A stretch of 64,000 nucleotides of DNA. It comes from Seriola aureovittata. Taxonomy: Eukaryota > Chordata > Actinopteri > Carangiformes > Carangidae. A model generated the notes under the pieces. It was not told the origin of the DNA. It ran no database searches and saw only the letters and a list, made by a program, of their open reading frames with translations. Positions 24,632 through 36,983 of this stretch are shown here, piece by piece (positions within the stretch are counted from its first letter, which is position 1; every line of letters begins with the position of its first letter). Both the position numbers and the translations under genes were made by a program. The stretch covers positions 62,001 to 126,000 of the forward strand of contig NC_079375.1 in assembly GCF_021018895.1 (NCBI RefSeq). Direction: 5' to 3'.

Positions 24632-25144
24632 TTAGACTGGCCCATGATAGAACCGGAACACAGAGCTGGATATGACCTCCTCCTTCTCAGGCTGCTCGAA
24701 CTGTGCAGTGAGGTCCTCTGGGATGGGGATGGCCAAAGCAGCTTCTGTGTATGGTCCCAGGTCAACAAAAACTTTTTTCAAATATGAGGTCCACCACATT
24801 CCCTGTTTGATAAAACACAAAAGATTTTTTTTTACATTTTTCACTTTTTTTTTACAAAACAATGACTGAAAGTCTGTTTCTAACCACCTCCTGATATTTT
24901 CTTTACTGTATTTTGTTGTTGATGGAACTGTCATAACATTATATTTGCAATATTTAATACAATGTGTACAAAACATTTTTTGGTTGAAAAATAAAATAAT
25001 ATAACACTTATAGAATGTCGCCTCAGTCTTAACTGGTTTAGCTCTGCATTCTCCCTTCATGGCTTTTGGAAATTGGACCTTGAACAGTGGTTCACCTTCT
25101 TTTGTTTGGGCTTGTGGTCGGTCAGCATTTTCATTGTAGTACAT
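24632..25144 (-). pseudogene. conserved internal coding-like block of Kolobok-like copy 1
   Basis: A frame of 170 codons here has a plausible piece near its end (KVFVDLGPYTEAALAIPIPE followed by DLTAQFEQPEKEE). This piece is also present, frameshifted, in copy 2 around 52620-52730. The conserved part lies in a Kolobok-like gene region but I recognise no catalytic motif. The first two-thirds of the frame is probably intron. Confidence 0.35.
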
Positions 25145-26006
25145 GGCAGCCAGGTGACAGATGATGACAGAACCTTAGCCTACACACTCTCACAAGTTCT
25201 AAGTAACCACAGCTTCATTTACCTGCACATTATTCCAAGACTGATAAATGACTGTTAGGTTTATCAAAAGTAGATGCACTTCAGATGGCTACAGACCTGT
25301 ACTTCTGATGTGAGGCTGAAGAGTCTTCAAGGATAACTGTGTGCCTGCAGTGGGTCAGTCTGGCATGCAACATCCCTTGTTGCAGGAAGCTGTATAGATG
25401 GCCTGAACAGAGGAAACAGAGGTTACACCAACATCTCCTCAAATGTGTAGTTATGGCAACAGCTGCAAACAGTGCAAGAATGATAACAAATGCACTCAAT
25501 TATGTGTAAACTGGGTTGTCAATAGCTTGTAAATGCTGCAAATAGCTCACTATATGTGCAAGATGCAAAAAATGTGTATTATAGACTATCCCCTTGGACA
25601 TATCCCCTTAACTGTGTGCTTATCTAGATATTCCCTACAGGCACTGTATCTGTAAACATGATATAAACGTTAAAACGGCCGTTATAAGGCATGACTCTCA
25701 ATAATAACTTTCACAGCACTAATAAACAAGCCCGGACACCTATGCTAATCACCACGAGCTTATTTTTAGTCCGAATTTTACCGGCTTGACTTTACAGACA
25801 GCTAAAACACCTTTAAAGTATAATACATTTAACAGGGTGGCTCTAAGCAATGTCACACGGCGATACCAAGCAGAAGAATTACATACAATCTGTACCCAGC
25901 TGTGTCGACGACGCTAAACGTTAGCCACGTTAGCTGCCATGCTAACAACACACGCAACAGGCTCCCGTAAACATACAGTAAAGCAACATAAAATTGTAAA
26001 ACTTAC

Positions 26007-26300
26007 AGCTCTCAAGTTCAAGTTGGGTCACAGACAGTCGGTACTGATCAAAGCTTTATCTTGAGACTTGTAGCAAATCCTGCATTGTCCTGGCCCTCGT
26101 TGAGAAAGCGGTCCGAGGTGAAATGGTTAGCACACACGTACAACACTTTCGGAGTTGGAGCGGGTACATTTCCATCAAAAATAAAATTAATCCACTGGGT
26201 CTTCAGATCCTCGGGCGTAGGGGTTAAAAAAAAGACTTCAGTGTTGGTTTGTGCAGCCAACAACAAAGCAACTACTGTGTTTCGCTCGTACCTTCGACAT
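26007..26300 (-). pseudogene. THAP zinc-finger exon, copy 1 (frameshifted)
   Basis: The ATG is at 26298-26300. The opening reads [20 protein letters not shown], giving the first Cys pair (C-x4-C) of a C2CH THAP domain. It then meets an in-frame TGA followed by an 8-T run that shifts the frame. The continuing frame reads [17 protein letters not shown] then [11 protein letters not shown], with the second Cys and His (C-x2-H) intact. The exon ends at a GTAAGT donor near 26006. THAP domains bind DNA and would recognise the transposon ends. The stop and the one-base shift disable it. Confidence 0.65.
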
Positions 26301-26612
26301 TGTTCTACCGAAAGCCAGTGTTCGCGAGGGAAGTAACGATACCGTCTGCAACACGGACTCAGTGGGCGGAACATACACCTAGCTCGGGGAGCGTCACCCA
26401 CCCAGGGGGAGGTGGCATCGCCCTTCTTGACGTCATCAGGGGAGAATCTCCAATTCGCTCATTTGAGCACACATTTCTTGAAAGGTGGAGAAAGCAAAAG
26501 ACGGAGAGGATGGACTTTTCTCATGTTTGGGGGGTTCGTAGACATGCCAGGGACACATACTACTGATAGAAAACCATGGAAAAGTGCATTTTGCATAATA
26601 TGTCCCCTTTAA

Positions 26613-26724
26613 ATCCAATAATTTCACACTACTTTACACAATTAAGTTCGTTTACTTAATTTTCCCAAGGTAATCGGTTTCCTAAATTTGTTTAAGTAAA
26701 CTCAACTTGTTAGAATTTACAGTG
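26613..26724. mobile_element. possible CACTA-type end fragment
   Basis: On the minus strand the segment starts CACTGTAAATTCTAACAAG and continues TTGAGTTTACTT, resembling one end of fish CACTA-like elements. No partner end was found nearby. Confidence 0.3.
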
Positions 26725-26727
26725 CAG

Positions 26728-26985
26728 GTTTATTTAACAAAAGAACTTCAAAAACAGGCACAGGGAACCACAGGGGATGACATCAGGCAACAAGTATAGA
26801 ACAAGGACAAACCCGGAGATGAACAGGACGTGAACAGCTTGGAGACGAACCAGACATGAACAGACGACATGAACTGATGAGGACAAACCCAGAAATAAAC
26901 AGACGAACCAACACAGACAAAGGGGAGCACAAAGACTATATAGACAAGGGAGGCAAGGATAATTGAACACAGGTAAAACACATTA
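26728..26985 (-). mobile_element. LTR family A-related fragment
   Basis: It shares the order of motifs with the LTRs at 45260 and 47771: a TTTATTTAACAAAAGAACTT start, repeated GATGAACAGGAC-type segments, then GACAAAGGGGAGCACA, AGACAAGGGAGGCAAGG and ACACAGGTAAAACACATTAG. It is diverged and lacks both termini and target duplication. Confidence 0.5.
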
Positions 26986-27345
26986 GTACTGGTTAAGGAA
27001 CAATCTAATAAATATAACTCTGATGAGTGATATGACATCATTTTGTGGGAGAAAAACCCCCAATAACAGGGAGCAGGAATCAATTTTTGGCAAGTAAAAA
27101 ACTGCATTTTATGTGTTGCACTGGCCCTTTACAGAGTTTTCAACAGGCAAAGAGTACTGGTTAAGGAATAATCTTCTAAATATAACTCTGATGAGTTACA
27201 TGAAGACATTTTGAGGCAGAAAATCCCTTTCGGTCCAACATTAGGAGCTGGAATCAATTTTTGGTAAGTAAAAAACTGCATTGTATGTGTTGCACTGGCC
27301 CTTTACAGAGTTTTCAACAGGTAAAGAGTACTGGTTATGGTATAA
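26986..27345 (+). repeat. tandem duplication, about 170-bp unit
   Basis: Units start GTACTGGTTA at 26986, 27154 and 27328, i.e. periods of 168 and 174 bp. Units one and two share ATATAACTCTGATGAGT, ATCAATTTTTGG and GCACTGGCCCTTTACAGAG. The third unit is partial and diverged. Confidence 0.75.
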
Positions 27346-28089
27346 TCTTCAAATCATAATTGTGGTGAGTGATTTGAAGTAATTTTGAAAACCCTTTCAG
27401 TCCCAAATGTCTTTATTGCATACACAAGTCAGACATAATGTAAATTACAGGCTATTTAACAAGGATATCAGACATAACAAACAAACATAAAAATAACATT
27501 ATTGACTGTAATCACGTTAATATTATGCCTGATTACACTAGAAACAGCAAACATGTTCATGGCCGCAAATTCTGTTGAAATAAATGTTATCGTCTCACAC
27601 ATACATAACATCACTATTAGTTCGGACATAGAGTTAGTGTATTTGTTCGTAATGGCTGTTTGATCCAGATGAAAGCAGCTGTAGAGGCATAGAAACTGCG
27701 CTTTTCAGCTTTAATGGGCTGTGCGTGCTCCCGCGGAGGGAAATCACTTTTTGGCAGGCAGTCACTTTTTGGCACAACACCAGTATCGTCCGTCCGTAAC
27801 ATTGATCAATAAAACAAAAAGAACAAAAAGTCTAACTAAAAAGAAATAAATACTGACTAGTATTAGCACATTCTTTCACAAAATATTTCTCAAACACATC
27901 CTTACTCAAATATTAGAGTATATATATATATATTATATGAGTAATATATTATTTATTTATAAATATCTCTCCCTATCAATGACTGAAACAAAATCAAAAG
28001 ATCCACTGTTTTCCTTCAAAACTGAGCTAAATTCAAGCATATCTTGCATGACTTAAAACTAAAATTAATACATTCATATTCACATTTTT
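27346..28089. other. AT-rich stretch, nothing recognised
   Basis: A short TA run is at about 27921-27934. No gene or element termini were recognised. Confidence 0.3.
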
Positions 28090-28440
28090 TCTTTTTTCAT
28101 TTAAACCAAAAAATAAAACTCTTTTCCAATCCTTTTGATCCAATTGTATTTCCTTAATAATGTTTTTAGTCTCTCCTGTAATAATTTAAACTCTTTACAC
28201 TCAAATAAATAAATGCATCAGTATCTCTTTACATACCTCACATTGTCTCCCCACATTTTTATTTATTTGTTGAATCACCACATTTCTGTTATGTCTGAAT
28301 TTAAAGTATCTTAACAATTATACTTTATATTTAAATTTCCCCATATTGTTTTTATATCTAAATCTGGAAACACTTTTATCCACACTTGTACTGATGGAGG
28401 ACACTTAATTTATTTTCTCACCAAAATCAACAAAAGCTCA
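28090..28440 (-). mobile_element. LINE ORF2 C-terminal relic
   Basis: Minus-strand pieces read GRQCEVCKEILMHLF and ECKEFKLLQERLKTLLR, with a CxxC...H...C pattern like the C-terminal Cys-rich segment of Tx1/L1-type LINE ORF2 proteins. It is preceded on that strand by a VDKSVSRFRYKNNMG-like segment. It is broken by stops. Confidence 0.45.
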
Positions 28441-29873
28441 ACAAAATCAATCAACAAAACAATCTGATATTTGTTTTCCATTCCTGTCTTCTATTTCTGT
28501 AATACAAGTTTTTTCCTCTCTTGGCCAAGAAAAAATATTATACCTCTTTTTCCCTCAACTGTATACTGAGCTCTGCTCCTTATAATTGCACCAACATGTT
28601 TCTCTTTTTCATATTTCTCAATTTCTGCTTTTATTTGCATAAATTTTGCCAGTAGAATAGTATGGCATTTTTGTGCGTGCATGTGAAAATGCGCCCATAA
28701 GTCGATAAGCCACACCCAATGACATCTGCTGTTGACCTACGCACATCCCTTATGTATATATTTTTTCTCCTGTTAATCGATTAGAAATGAAAATGAAATA
28801 CTATAACTATTTTCTGTCAAATTTTTCAAAGCAGAAGAAGAAAGGATGCATTTTTAGCAATTATGGCTAACGATGGAAGTCAGCAAATCACCAATGCCTG
28901 CAGTGTTATAGGTATGTGTGCTTATTCCGCACAGGATGCACCTCATCGCAAAAAGAGATGTGTAGAGCCTGCGGATGATTTTAAGATAGAGTTCGAGGGG
29001 GTAAATGGGTATGTCTATTCTGTGTAATATTGTAATAAAAAAAATCATATTCTGCACTTTGTATAACCTGGTTTGAACTTTGTATTACCTGGCTTTGTAT
29101 ATCCTTGAATGTGAATCTGTTCCCACATGTATGCTCCTTATCTGGTATTGCCCAGTACAAACAAGGAGTAGTTTGTCCTTGAACACACATCTGCTTCTTC
29201 TTGACAGTTAGACAGTCAGGATGGCACCCAGAATTGTTCACACACACACATCCTTACCCTGCCTCCTTCTTTCATTTTTTTTTTATAAAGTTCATTTAGC
29301 CTACACTCTTTGTTTGATATCAGTCTGCAATTGCACTCTGTGTGACTGTGCAATGATCATTTGCAAAGTGTGGTGCACTCAAAAATAGGTGATGACTTAA
29401 TGTATGCATTTTGAAAGTATTGTTTACATGCTATCATATTAATTAATGTTTTTGCTAATTGTAATAACACAAACATTTAAGTATTGAGTTTGAGACCCAA
29501 AATAGCTTAATTTTACAATTGTTAGGAGACAAAGCTAGGAGAAATGTATGTTTATCGGAAGATAGAAGAGCGGAACCAATTATGCTCAGGTGATGTTGCA
29601 CCCAGGTCACTGAGGTGAGGGACGCTCCCCCCTCCCCTCAGAGAAAACTTGGGAAGAGAAACGTTTGGTTCATGTCTTCATTTCTCTGGACATTTCATCA
29701 GTTTTTCAGGTCAGTACACTGCGAAAATGACAAAAAAACAAGTGTCTCCTAAAGCTAAACTTAATGTAGCACGAGTGTGACGAGGTTGTTGACATAATTA
29801 AGTGTTTAATATAGAGTTTAAAAGAGCGCGAGTGCAGGGCTGTGGTGTTTTACACCATACTTGTCTGTCAGTG
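28441..29873. other. stretch without a supported gene
   Basis: A Cys-containing frame at about 29000-29250 (minus) was considered and not accepted. No RNA gene or element ends were seen. Confidence 0.3.
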
Positions 29874-30502
29874 TGTTACAACCAGCTCATTAGGGGAAAG
29901 GGAAGTAACATAAAACCCAAGATGTTCAGGGTTAAATAAGGTTATTTATTAACCAAAGTAAACAGGGAAAACAAAAAGAGAGGCGGCACAAGAAAAACAA
30001 AGCCACCCAATAATGCAGTTAAAACAAAAAAACACGAGCAGCTAACAAAAGAAAAGCAAAACAACAAAACACCAGATCTCAAACAAAGCTGCACTTAACT
30101 TTACTCTAGCAAACCAAAACACACAACCTTAGCTCTTCATATTGCTTCACTCGGCTCAAATCAATTAATCACACACAAGCGCAGGTACACAGCGCGGAGG
30201 CGAGTCTGCATACGGGCAACACAGATCGCCACGAACAACCGAATGACAGTTCTTTTATACTCCGGGTGGAGACGAGGGGCGGACCCAGCTGATCAAGGGA
30301 GATGGCTTGCAGCTGGAGCATCGAAGGTGCGGCAAAAAAGGCGGAACACTCCCAGGAAATCCCGGTGACGTTACGGGCATCCCCTCTCGCAGGGTCAGAC
30401 TACAACAATAGCCGACCGAGACAGGACACAACACAACCACACACACCACACATACACAGGGAAAGACAAAGGTCCCCCGAATAAGGCCACGGCCGTAAAA
30501 CA
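29874..30502 (-). mobile_element. solo LTR, minus orientation
   Basis: The segment runs TGTTACAACCAGC to GGCCGTAAAACA, so it has TG...CA ends on either strand. Read on the minus strand, a TATA box (GAGTATAAAAGAAC, near 30250) precedes a downstream TTAATAAATAACC polyadenylation region near 29950, as expected for U3-R-U5. At 629 bp it is LTR-sized. The flanks share only GTG, so the target duplication is not firm. Confidence 0.5.
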
Positions 30503-30984
30503 GTGATATGGATTCTGATTTTCTGTTTGACGTTCCTGATTCGTAAACAAGTGTCACTTGTCAAACACAAAAAGGAAATATGGCAAGATTTCCTTCCATG
30601 GGTGAGAAAATGTGTCAATGTAGAAATATGGGAGTCAACATCTGATCCTTATGTTCAATACAATACTGTTTTAAAGGTTTATCGACAAAAATACACCTTT
30701 GTTGTCCACACACTCAGATCTGTTCAACTGGTACCAGACACACAACACACACAACACACATATGCCTATCTAAATAAAACATGTGACATCACAAACAATT
30801 CAGCCTTATAGGAAGTTGGTCTAATTAAAGGCATGCAGCCAAATGTGATAACACCAAAGTTCGATTACAGGCCTTACCAACCACAATATACACTCAAAAA
30901 GGAAGCTGTTGAGGGCATTACGCCAGTCTTTAATGCTTTATTGAAGGCAGGTGTAATAATTCCCTGTGAAAATTCTCCTGTGCG
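30503..30984 (+). pseudogene. endogenous retrovirus pol remnant, 5' part
   Basis: The end of this segment encodes the beginning of a retroviral reverse transcriptase: FDYRPYQPQYTLKKEAVEGI then LLKAGVIIPCENSPV. This corresponds to the QYPL...GI.P....L..G.L.PC pattern of gamma/epsilon-type retroviral RT. It is cut at 30984 by the Gypsy insertion and resumes after 35198. Upstream frames are short and degenerate. It encodes no functional protein. Confidence 0.6.
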
Positions 30985-31475
30985 TGTTATGGTCTGACTC
31001 TTGTGCAGTTTTTGACTCTCTCCCTCTCTTTCCCTCTGCACAGACTGAGTGCTGGAAGGCGGGGCGATCTCCTCGGCAGCAGGGCTCAACCAGACGCACC
31101 TGCTCCGCATTCCCCAATCAGCCCGGCTACTTAAGCCAACTCATTCACTTCCTCGTGGCCGGAATATTCAGTTTGCTGCATGCCTGAGCCCTGCTCTCGA
31201 GTCGATCCCCTGCCTCACGGTGTTTCGATCGCTAAGTATTATCTCCAGTTTTTTCTTTGCACTTTCACTTACCAGTTTGAGCTTGCTCCTGGACAACTTA
31301 AGTTGTTTTTGCCTGTTAGAGTGTTTTTTCCAGTTACGGTGATTTTCTGTTGTATTTCTATTTTGATACTTTGTTCCCATTTAAGGGTGATTTTTCATTG
31401 TTACTTTGGTGAATAAAGAACTGGTTTTTGTACTCTGCATTTGGCTCCTGGCCTCTCCTTGCTCGTACCATGACA
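30985..31475 (+). repeat. 5' LTR of the 31-35 kb Gypsy element
   Basis: Begins TGTTATGGTCTGACTC and ends CTCGTACCATGACA; AATAAAGAACTGG is near 31413. Paired with 34715-35198. Confidence 0.88.
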
Positions 31476-31491
31476 GAATATTCTGGCCCAG

Positions 31492-34400
31492 AATGGACCC
31501 AGCAAAGTCGGAGAGTCTTAAACGAGCAATCAGCAGCCAAGCGGCTATGATTAATCAGCACAAGTCCTCCCTGCTCCAAGTTATGGAGCATCTACAGTGG
31601 CTGACTTCCAGCGTGGCCCAGCTAAATGGACAACTGGAGTCCATTAAAGACCATCTGGTTCCCTCCTCCCGCTCTCTTACTCCACACCAGGCCGCCGACC
31701 AGCTCCCCAGCCCGTCTCCACACTCCAGAGAGCCATATATTCCTATACCTGCTAGGTACTCAGGTGATTTAGGTACATGTGCTCAATTTCTCCACCAGTG
31801 TTCAGCCTAGCACCTATGCCACAAACCAGGCTAAGGTAGCCTTTGTTATGAGCCTCCTCACAGTCAGACACAGTCAACCATTAATTATCATTTGTTCACA
31901 GAAGAGATGAGGCGAGTTTTTGATCACCCTGTTAGGGGCCGACAGGCAGTTAATCAACTCCTAGACCTCAGACAGGACAGCCTTTCAGTTTCACAGTACG
32001 CCATTAAGTTTTGTATTTTGGCAGTCCAGAGTGGGTGGGGGGACTCAGCTCTCCAGGCTATTTTTCTGAAGGGGCTAGCTAGGGAGATTAAAGATGAGCT
32101 AGCAGTCTGAGAGGATAGCAACTCCCTCAACCAACTGATAGAGCTCGCCATCAGGCTAGATAACAGGATTAGAGAGAGAATAAGAGAGGTTTGAGTCCAG
32201 GAGGAGACGGGTCCCCGCCATTTCCCATTTCCAGTCCCCGGACTCCGCAGCCTCTTCTTCCGGACCTGTTTCCAACCCTAAGACTCGACAGGCCCCAGCG
32301 GAGGAACAGATGCAGCTGGGCTGCACCCGCTTGACTCCAGCTGAACGGCAGAGGCGCATGCGAGAGAGACCGTGCCTGTACTGTGGCAAGGAGAGTCACT
32401 TCCTCAACCGCTGTCCGGAGCTGCCAAAAGATCAGGCTCACCAGTAGGCAGGGGGACCCTGGTGAGCCAAATCTCCTCATCCTCTGCCTCTAGGATTTAA
32501 GTCCCAGGTATGATACACGGTTCCGAGCACACACTCCCAGTCCAGGTCCTGATGGACTCAGGAGCTGATGACAATTTTATTGATGTTAACTTTGCTCAGA
32601 CACACGAGATCCCCCTGAACAATTCCCTCTGTTTATCACAATCTGAAGGAGGTTTTCAGTAAATCCTCTGCTAGTTCTCTCCCCCCACATAGACCCTATG
32701 ACTGCGCCATTGACTTGCTCCCGGGGGCCCCCCTCCCAACCAAGCCCTTGTAAAATCCCTCAAAGCCGGAAAGGGAGGCTATGGAGAATTATATAAATGA
32801 TGTGGTGGCGGGGGGTCTCATTCGACCCTCATCCTCTCCAGTGGGAGCTGGATTTTTCTTTGTAAAGAAGAAAGACAAGACTCTACAGCTCCAACGGTTT
32901 CTGGGGTTTGCAAATTTTTACCGCCGGTTTATACGAAACTACAGCCGCATAGCGGCTCCTCTCAAGCAGCTCACCTCCTCTAAGGTCAGTTTTGCTTGGT
33001 CACCAGCAGCTAATACAGCATTTGACAGACTCAAGAGAATGTTTATTAACGCCCCTGTCCTTACCCACCCAGATCCTGAGGAGCAGTTTGTGGTCGAGGT
33101 TAATGCCTCGGACACTGGGGTTGGGGCCATCCTCTCTCAGCGCCTGTCTGCGATCACAAGAGCCTCTCCTACCTCCGCACCGCTAAACGCCTGAACTCCC
33201 GCCAGGCTCGGTGGGCCCTCTTCCTGGGGAGACTCTACCAGAAACATCAAGCCCGACGCTCTCTCCTGTCAGTTCACGGTGGAGGGGAGGGAGGTGGACA
33301 CGGAGACGGTTCTATCTCCTAACTGCGTGATGGGAGTGGTCCAGTGACAGGTAGAGCAGGAGTTTCAGGACGCTCTCCAGGGCCAAACGGTGCCGGACGG
33401 ATGCCCTCCTAACCGGCTGTTCGTTCCCCAGGGGGCCAGGTCATCCGTGCTCACATGGGGGCACTCATCACGAGTAGCCTGCCATCTCGGGGTCCATCAA
33501 ACCTTATCCCTGCTCCAGCAGTGATTCTGGTGGCCCTCCATGGCCACGCACGTGCAGGCTTTCATAGCAGCCTGCACCACCTGTGCTTGAAGCAAGCCCT
33601 CGCACCGGCCTCCCGCAGGACTCCTCCAACCCCTGCCTATTCCCTCACGCCCCTGGTCCCACATAGCTGTGTACTTTGTTACTGGCCTACCTCCCTAGGA
33701 AGGTAATGATACCATCCTGACTATTGTTGACCGGTTCTCCAAGGCAGTTCATTTCGTTCCTCTCCCCAAGCTTCCCTCCGCCTTGGAGACCGCTAATCTC
33801 CTGGTAACCCGGCTCCACGGCATCCCAGCTGACATTGTTGCAGAGGCCCCCAATTTACATCGCAAGTGTGGAAGGTGTTCTGCCAGACTTTGGGGACCAC
33901 TACCAGTCTCACATCAGGATACCACCCATAGTCCAACGGACAGAGAGCGACCGAACCCGGACTTGGAAACCGCCCTGCGCTGCATTGCCGCTCATCTCCC
34001 ATCAGCCTGGGGACTCACCTCCCTTGGGTGGAGTATGCGCACAACACCCTGATCAGCTCTGCCACAGGACTGTCACCTTTCATGGTGAGCTCCGGCTTCC
34101 AGCCCCCCTGTTCCCCAGCTAGTAGTCCGAGGTGGCAGTTCTCTCCGTGCACGCACAGTCCGCAGAGTCCAACGGGTGTGGCGGGAGGCCAGAGCCGCAT
34201 TTGGTTGAACCGCAGAGCGCAACCGGCGGCTGGCAGACCGCTGTCGGGTCCCCGCTCCTGAGTACAGAGTGGAGCAGCAAGTCTGGTTATCCTCCCGAGA
34301 CCCCCCCTTCAGACAGACTCTAGGAAGATGGCCCCCAGATAAATCTGCCCCTTCCAAGTGGACAAGATCATCAACCCCAGTGCCATCAGACTCCGCCTCC

Positions 34401-34690
34401 CAGCTTCCCTCAGTGTCCACCCAGTTTTTCACGTCTCCCTCCTTAAACCCATCTCCAAGAGCCCCCTCCAGCCAGCCGCTCCGCCGCCTCCTCCCCCTCG
34501 CATCATTGAAGGCCACCCAGCATACATGGTTGCACGCATCTTGGACGTCTGCAGGCAGGGCAGAGGATTCCAGTATTTGGTCGACTGGGAGGGTTACGGC
34601 CCAGAGGAGCGCTCGTGGATTGCGCACTCCCTCATCCTCGACTCACAACTGCTCTGGGACTTCTATAACAGGTATTCGGGTAAGACACCA
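31492..34690 (+). pseudogene. Gypsy gag-pol remnant
   Basis: Pieces in order, in several frames: gag start MDPAKSESLKRAI (31492); gag core VSQYAIKFCILAVQSGWGDSA (about 31985); CCHC knuckle CLYCGKESHFLNRC (about 32375); protease VLMDSGADDNFID (about 32548); RT entry [20 protein letters not shown] (32781). The frame then jumps to [16 protein letters not shown], so the RT palm with the catalytic YxDD is deleted. Integrase DRFSKAVHFVPLPK (about 33730) and a C-terminal chromodomain ([32 protein letters not shown], about 34525-34620) follow. Stops and frameshifts abound. It cannot encode active enzymes. Confidence 0.8.
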
Positions 34691-34714
34691 GGTGGCGTCC
34701 CTTGGGGGGGGTAC

Positions 34715-35198
34715 TGTTATCGTCAGACTCTTGTGCAGTTTTTGATTTTTCTCTCTCCCTCTCTTTCTCTCTGCACAGACTGAGTGCTCGAAGGCGGGGC
34801 GATCTCCTTGGCAGCAGGGCTCAACCAGACGCACCTGCTCCACATTCCCCAATCAGCCTGGCTACTTAAGCCAACTCATTCACTTCCTCGTTGCCGGAAT
34901 ATTCAGTTTGCTGCATGCCTTAACCCTGCTCTCGAGCCGATCCCCTGCCTCACATTGTTTCGATCGCTAAGTATTATCTCCAGTTTTTTCTTTGCACTTT
35001 CACTTATCAGTTTGAACTTGGTCCTGGACACCTTTAGTTGTTTTTCCCTGTTAGATTGTTTTTTTTCCCGTTACAGTTTTCTATTTTGATACTTTGTTCC
35101 CGTTTAAAGGTGATTTTTCGTTGTTGCTTTGGTGAATAAAGAACTGTTTTTTGTACTCTGCATTTGGCTCCTGGCCTCTCCTTGCTCATACCATGACA
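34715..35198 (+). repeat. 3' LTR of the 31-35 kb Gypsy element
   Basis: Begins TGTTATCGTCAGACTC after the polypurine run and ends GCTCATACCATGACA. It matches the 5' LTR in the same orientation. Confidence 0.88.
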
Positions 35199-35203
35199 GT
35201 GCG

Positions 35204-35395
35204 CACACCAATTTTCCCCAGTTAAAAAAAAAAAAAATCAGAGATGAAGGTCAGCCAGATGAATGGTGTTTTGTGCAAGACTTGAGCGCAATCACACATG
35301 GGCGTGGCCTACGCGCCATAGCAAGGTGACATGGACTGCTGAGGCAGAAAAAGCCTCTTGGGTTGCCAGATCCACCTTTCACTCAGACTTTTTAA
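35204..35395 (+). pseudogene. endogenous retrovirus pol remnant, continuation
   Basis: Directly after the Gypsy target duplication the RT similarity continues: an A-run interrupts the expected PVKK motif, followed by RDEGQPDEWCFVQDLSAI, equivalent to the retroviral EYR.VQDLRAVN segment. It degenerates before the LINE at about 35400. It shows that the Gypsy element landed inside an already integrated retroviral pol. Confidence 0.55.
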
Positions 35396-35837
35396 TTTTA
35401 ACAAATATGCAGAGGGCCAGGGGTTAGACAGTTTCGTCGTCGTCTCCTGCTCATCCGGATCCAGGTCGCGGGGGCAGCAGCCTCAGCAAAGAGGTCCATA
35501 CGGCCCTCTCCTCAGCCACTTCCACCAGCTCTTCCAGGAGAATCCCGAGGCGTTCCAAGGCCAGCCGAGAGATATAATCCCTCCAGCGTGTCCTTGGTCG
35601 GCATCGAGGCTTCATCCCGGTGTGACATGCCCGAAACACCTCCCCAGGGAGCCATCCAGGAGGCATCCTCACCAGATGCCCGAACCACCTCAACTGGCTC
35701 CTCTCGACATGGAGGAGCAGCGGTTCTACTCCGAGTCCCTCCCGGATGACCGAGCTCCTCACCCTATCTCTATGGCTGAGCCTGGCCACCCTGCGGAGGA
35801 AACTCATTTCGGCCGCTTGTATTCGTGATCTCGTTCT

Positions 35838-36983
35838 TTAGGTCGTTACCCAAAGCTCATGACCATAAGTGAGGATTGCAACGTAGATCGACCGGTAAAT
35901 CGAGAGCTTCGCCTTCCGGCTTAGCTCCCTCTTCCACACAACGGGGTGATTCAGCTCCCGCATCACTGCTGACGCTGCCCCAATCCACCTGTCGATCTCC
36001 CGTTCCTTCCTACCCTCACTCGTGAATAGGATCCCGAGATACTTAAACTTCTCGACCTGGAGCGGGCAATCCACCCGTTTCCAGCTGAGAACCATGGCCT
36101 CAGACTTGGAGGTGCTGATCTTCATCCCAGCCGCTTCACACTCGACTGTGAACCACCCAAGCAAGAGCTGAAAGTCGGTGCTCAATGAAGCTAAGAGGAC
36201 CACATATTCTGCAAAAAGCAGAGATGAGATCCTCCCGCCACTGAACCCAAATCTGTGCACCACCTGGCTGCGCCTAGAAATTCTGTCCATAAAAGTTATG
36301 AACAGAACCGGTGACAAAGGGCAGCTCTGGCGGAGTCCAACCCTCACCGGGAACAGGTCCAACTTACTGCCGGCTACGCGAACCAGACTCACACCGCTTT
36401 GGTACAGGGACTTAATGGCTGCTAACAAGGGACCATCCACCCCATACTCCCGGAGCACCCCCCACAGGGAGACCCTGGGGACACGGTCGTAAGCCTTTTC
36501 CAAATCGACAAAACACATGTGGACTGGATTTGCAAACTCCCATGCCCCCTCCAGCAACCTAGCGAGGGTAAAGAGCTGGTCCACAGTTCCACGCCCAGGA
36601 CGAAAACCACATTGCTCATCCTCGATCTGAGGTTTGACTACCGACCGAACCCTCTTTTCCAGAACCCTGGCATAGACCTTACCAGGGAGGCTGAGAAGTG
36701 TAATTCCCCGGTAGTTGGAATACACCCTCTGGTCACCCTTCTTAAAGATGGGGACCACCACTCCGGTTTGCCACTCCAGAGGCACTGCCCCCGATGTCCA
36801 CGCAATGTTGCAGAAGCGTATCAACCAAGACAGTCCTACAACATCCAGAGCCTTAAAATACCCAGGGCGGATCTCATCAAGCCCCGGGGCTCTGCCACCG
36901 CACAGTTGTTTCACTACCTCAGCGACTTCTGCTCCGGAGATGAGCTCATCCATCCCCAGGTCTATTGGCTCTGTTTCCTCCAC
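35838..36983 (-). pseudogene. LINE reverse transcriptase domain, active site mutated
   Basis: 381 codons covering RT motifs: GLDEIRPGYFKAL, WQTGVVVPIFKKGD, YRGITLLSLPGKVYARVLEK, DEQCGFRPGRGTVDQLF, CFVDLEKAYDRVPR, LRQSCPLSPVLF and the catalytic box. The catalytic box reads LLFAEYVVLLAS where functional relatives have FADDVVLLAS, so both Asp residues are lost. The tail KFKYLGILFTSEG and RELSRKAKLSIYRSIYV is intact. The domain would copy LINE RNA at the nicked target, but this copy cannot. The downstream part (35451-35807, ERSQLRWFGHLVRMPPG) is in another frame. Confidence 0.82.

Larger units (their letters stand above)
23084..26608 (-). mobile_element. Kolobok-like THAP transposon, copy 1
   Basis: 3525 bp between TTAA target sites (23080-23083 and 26609-26612). 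Terminal inverted repeats: AGGGGACATATTATGC at the left and GCATAATATGTCCCCT at the right. A THAP-type zinc-finger exon lies near the right end on the minus strand. TTAA duplication plus a THAP-bearing coding region is the known Kolobok pattern. A second, inverted copy lies at 50813-54603. Relative to it, this copy lacks roughly 270-280 bp near 23265, where the second copy has the segment around 54140-54420. No long transposase frame remains. Confidence 0.75.
30985..35198 (+). mobile_element. chromodomain Gypsy LTR retrotransposon, defective, TSD GTGCG
   Basis: A 4214-bp insertion with LTRs 30985-31475 (491 bp) and 34715-35198 (484 bp), both TG...CA. It is flanked by the 5-bp duplication GTGCG (30980-30984 and 35199-35203). 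A polypurine run (TTGGGGGGGG) lies just before the 3' LTR. Each LTR holds an AATAAA signal and ends CTGCATTTGGCTCCTGGCC to CCATGACA. The LTRs differ at roughly 30 sites plus several indels, so the insertion is moderately old. The interior keeps the gag-protease-RT-integrase-chromodomain order with large losses. Confidence 0.9.
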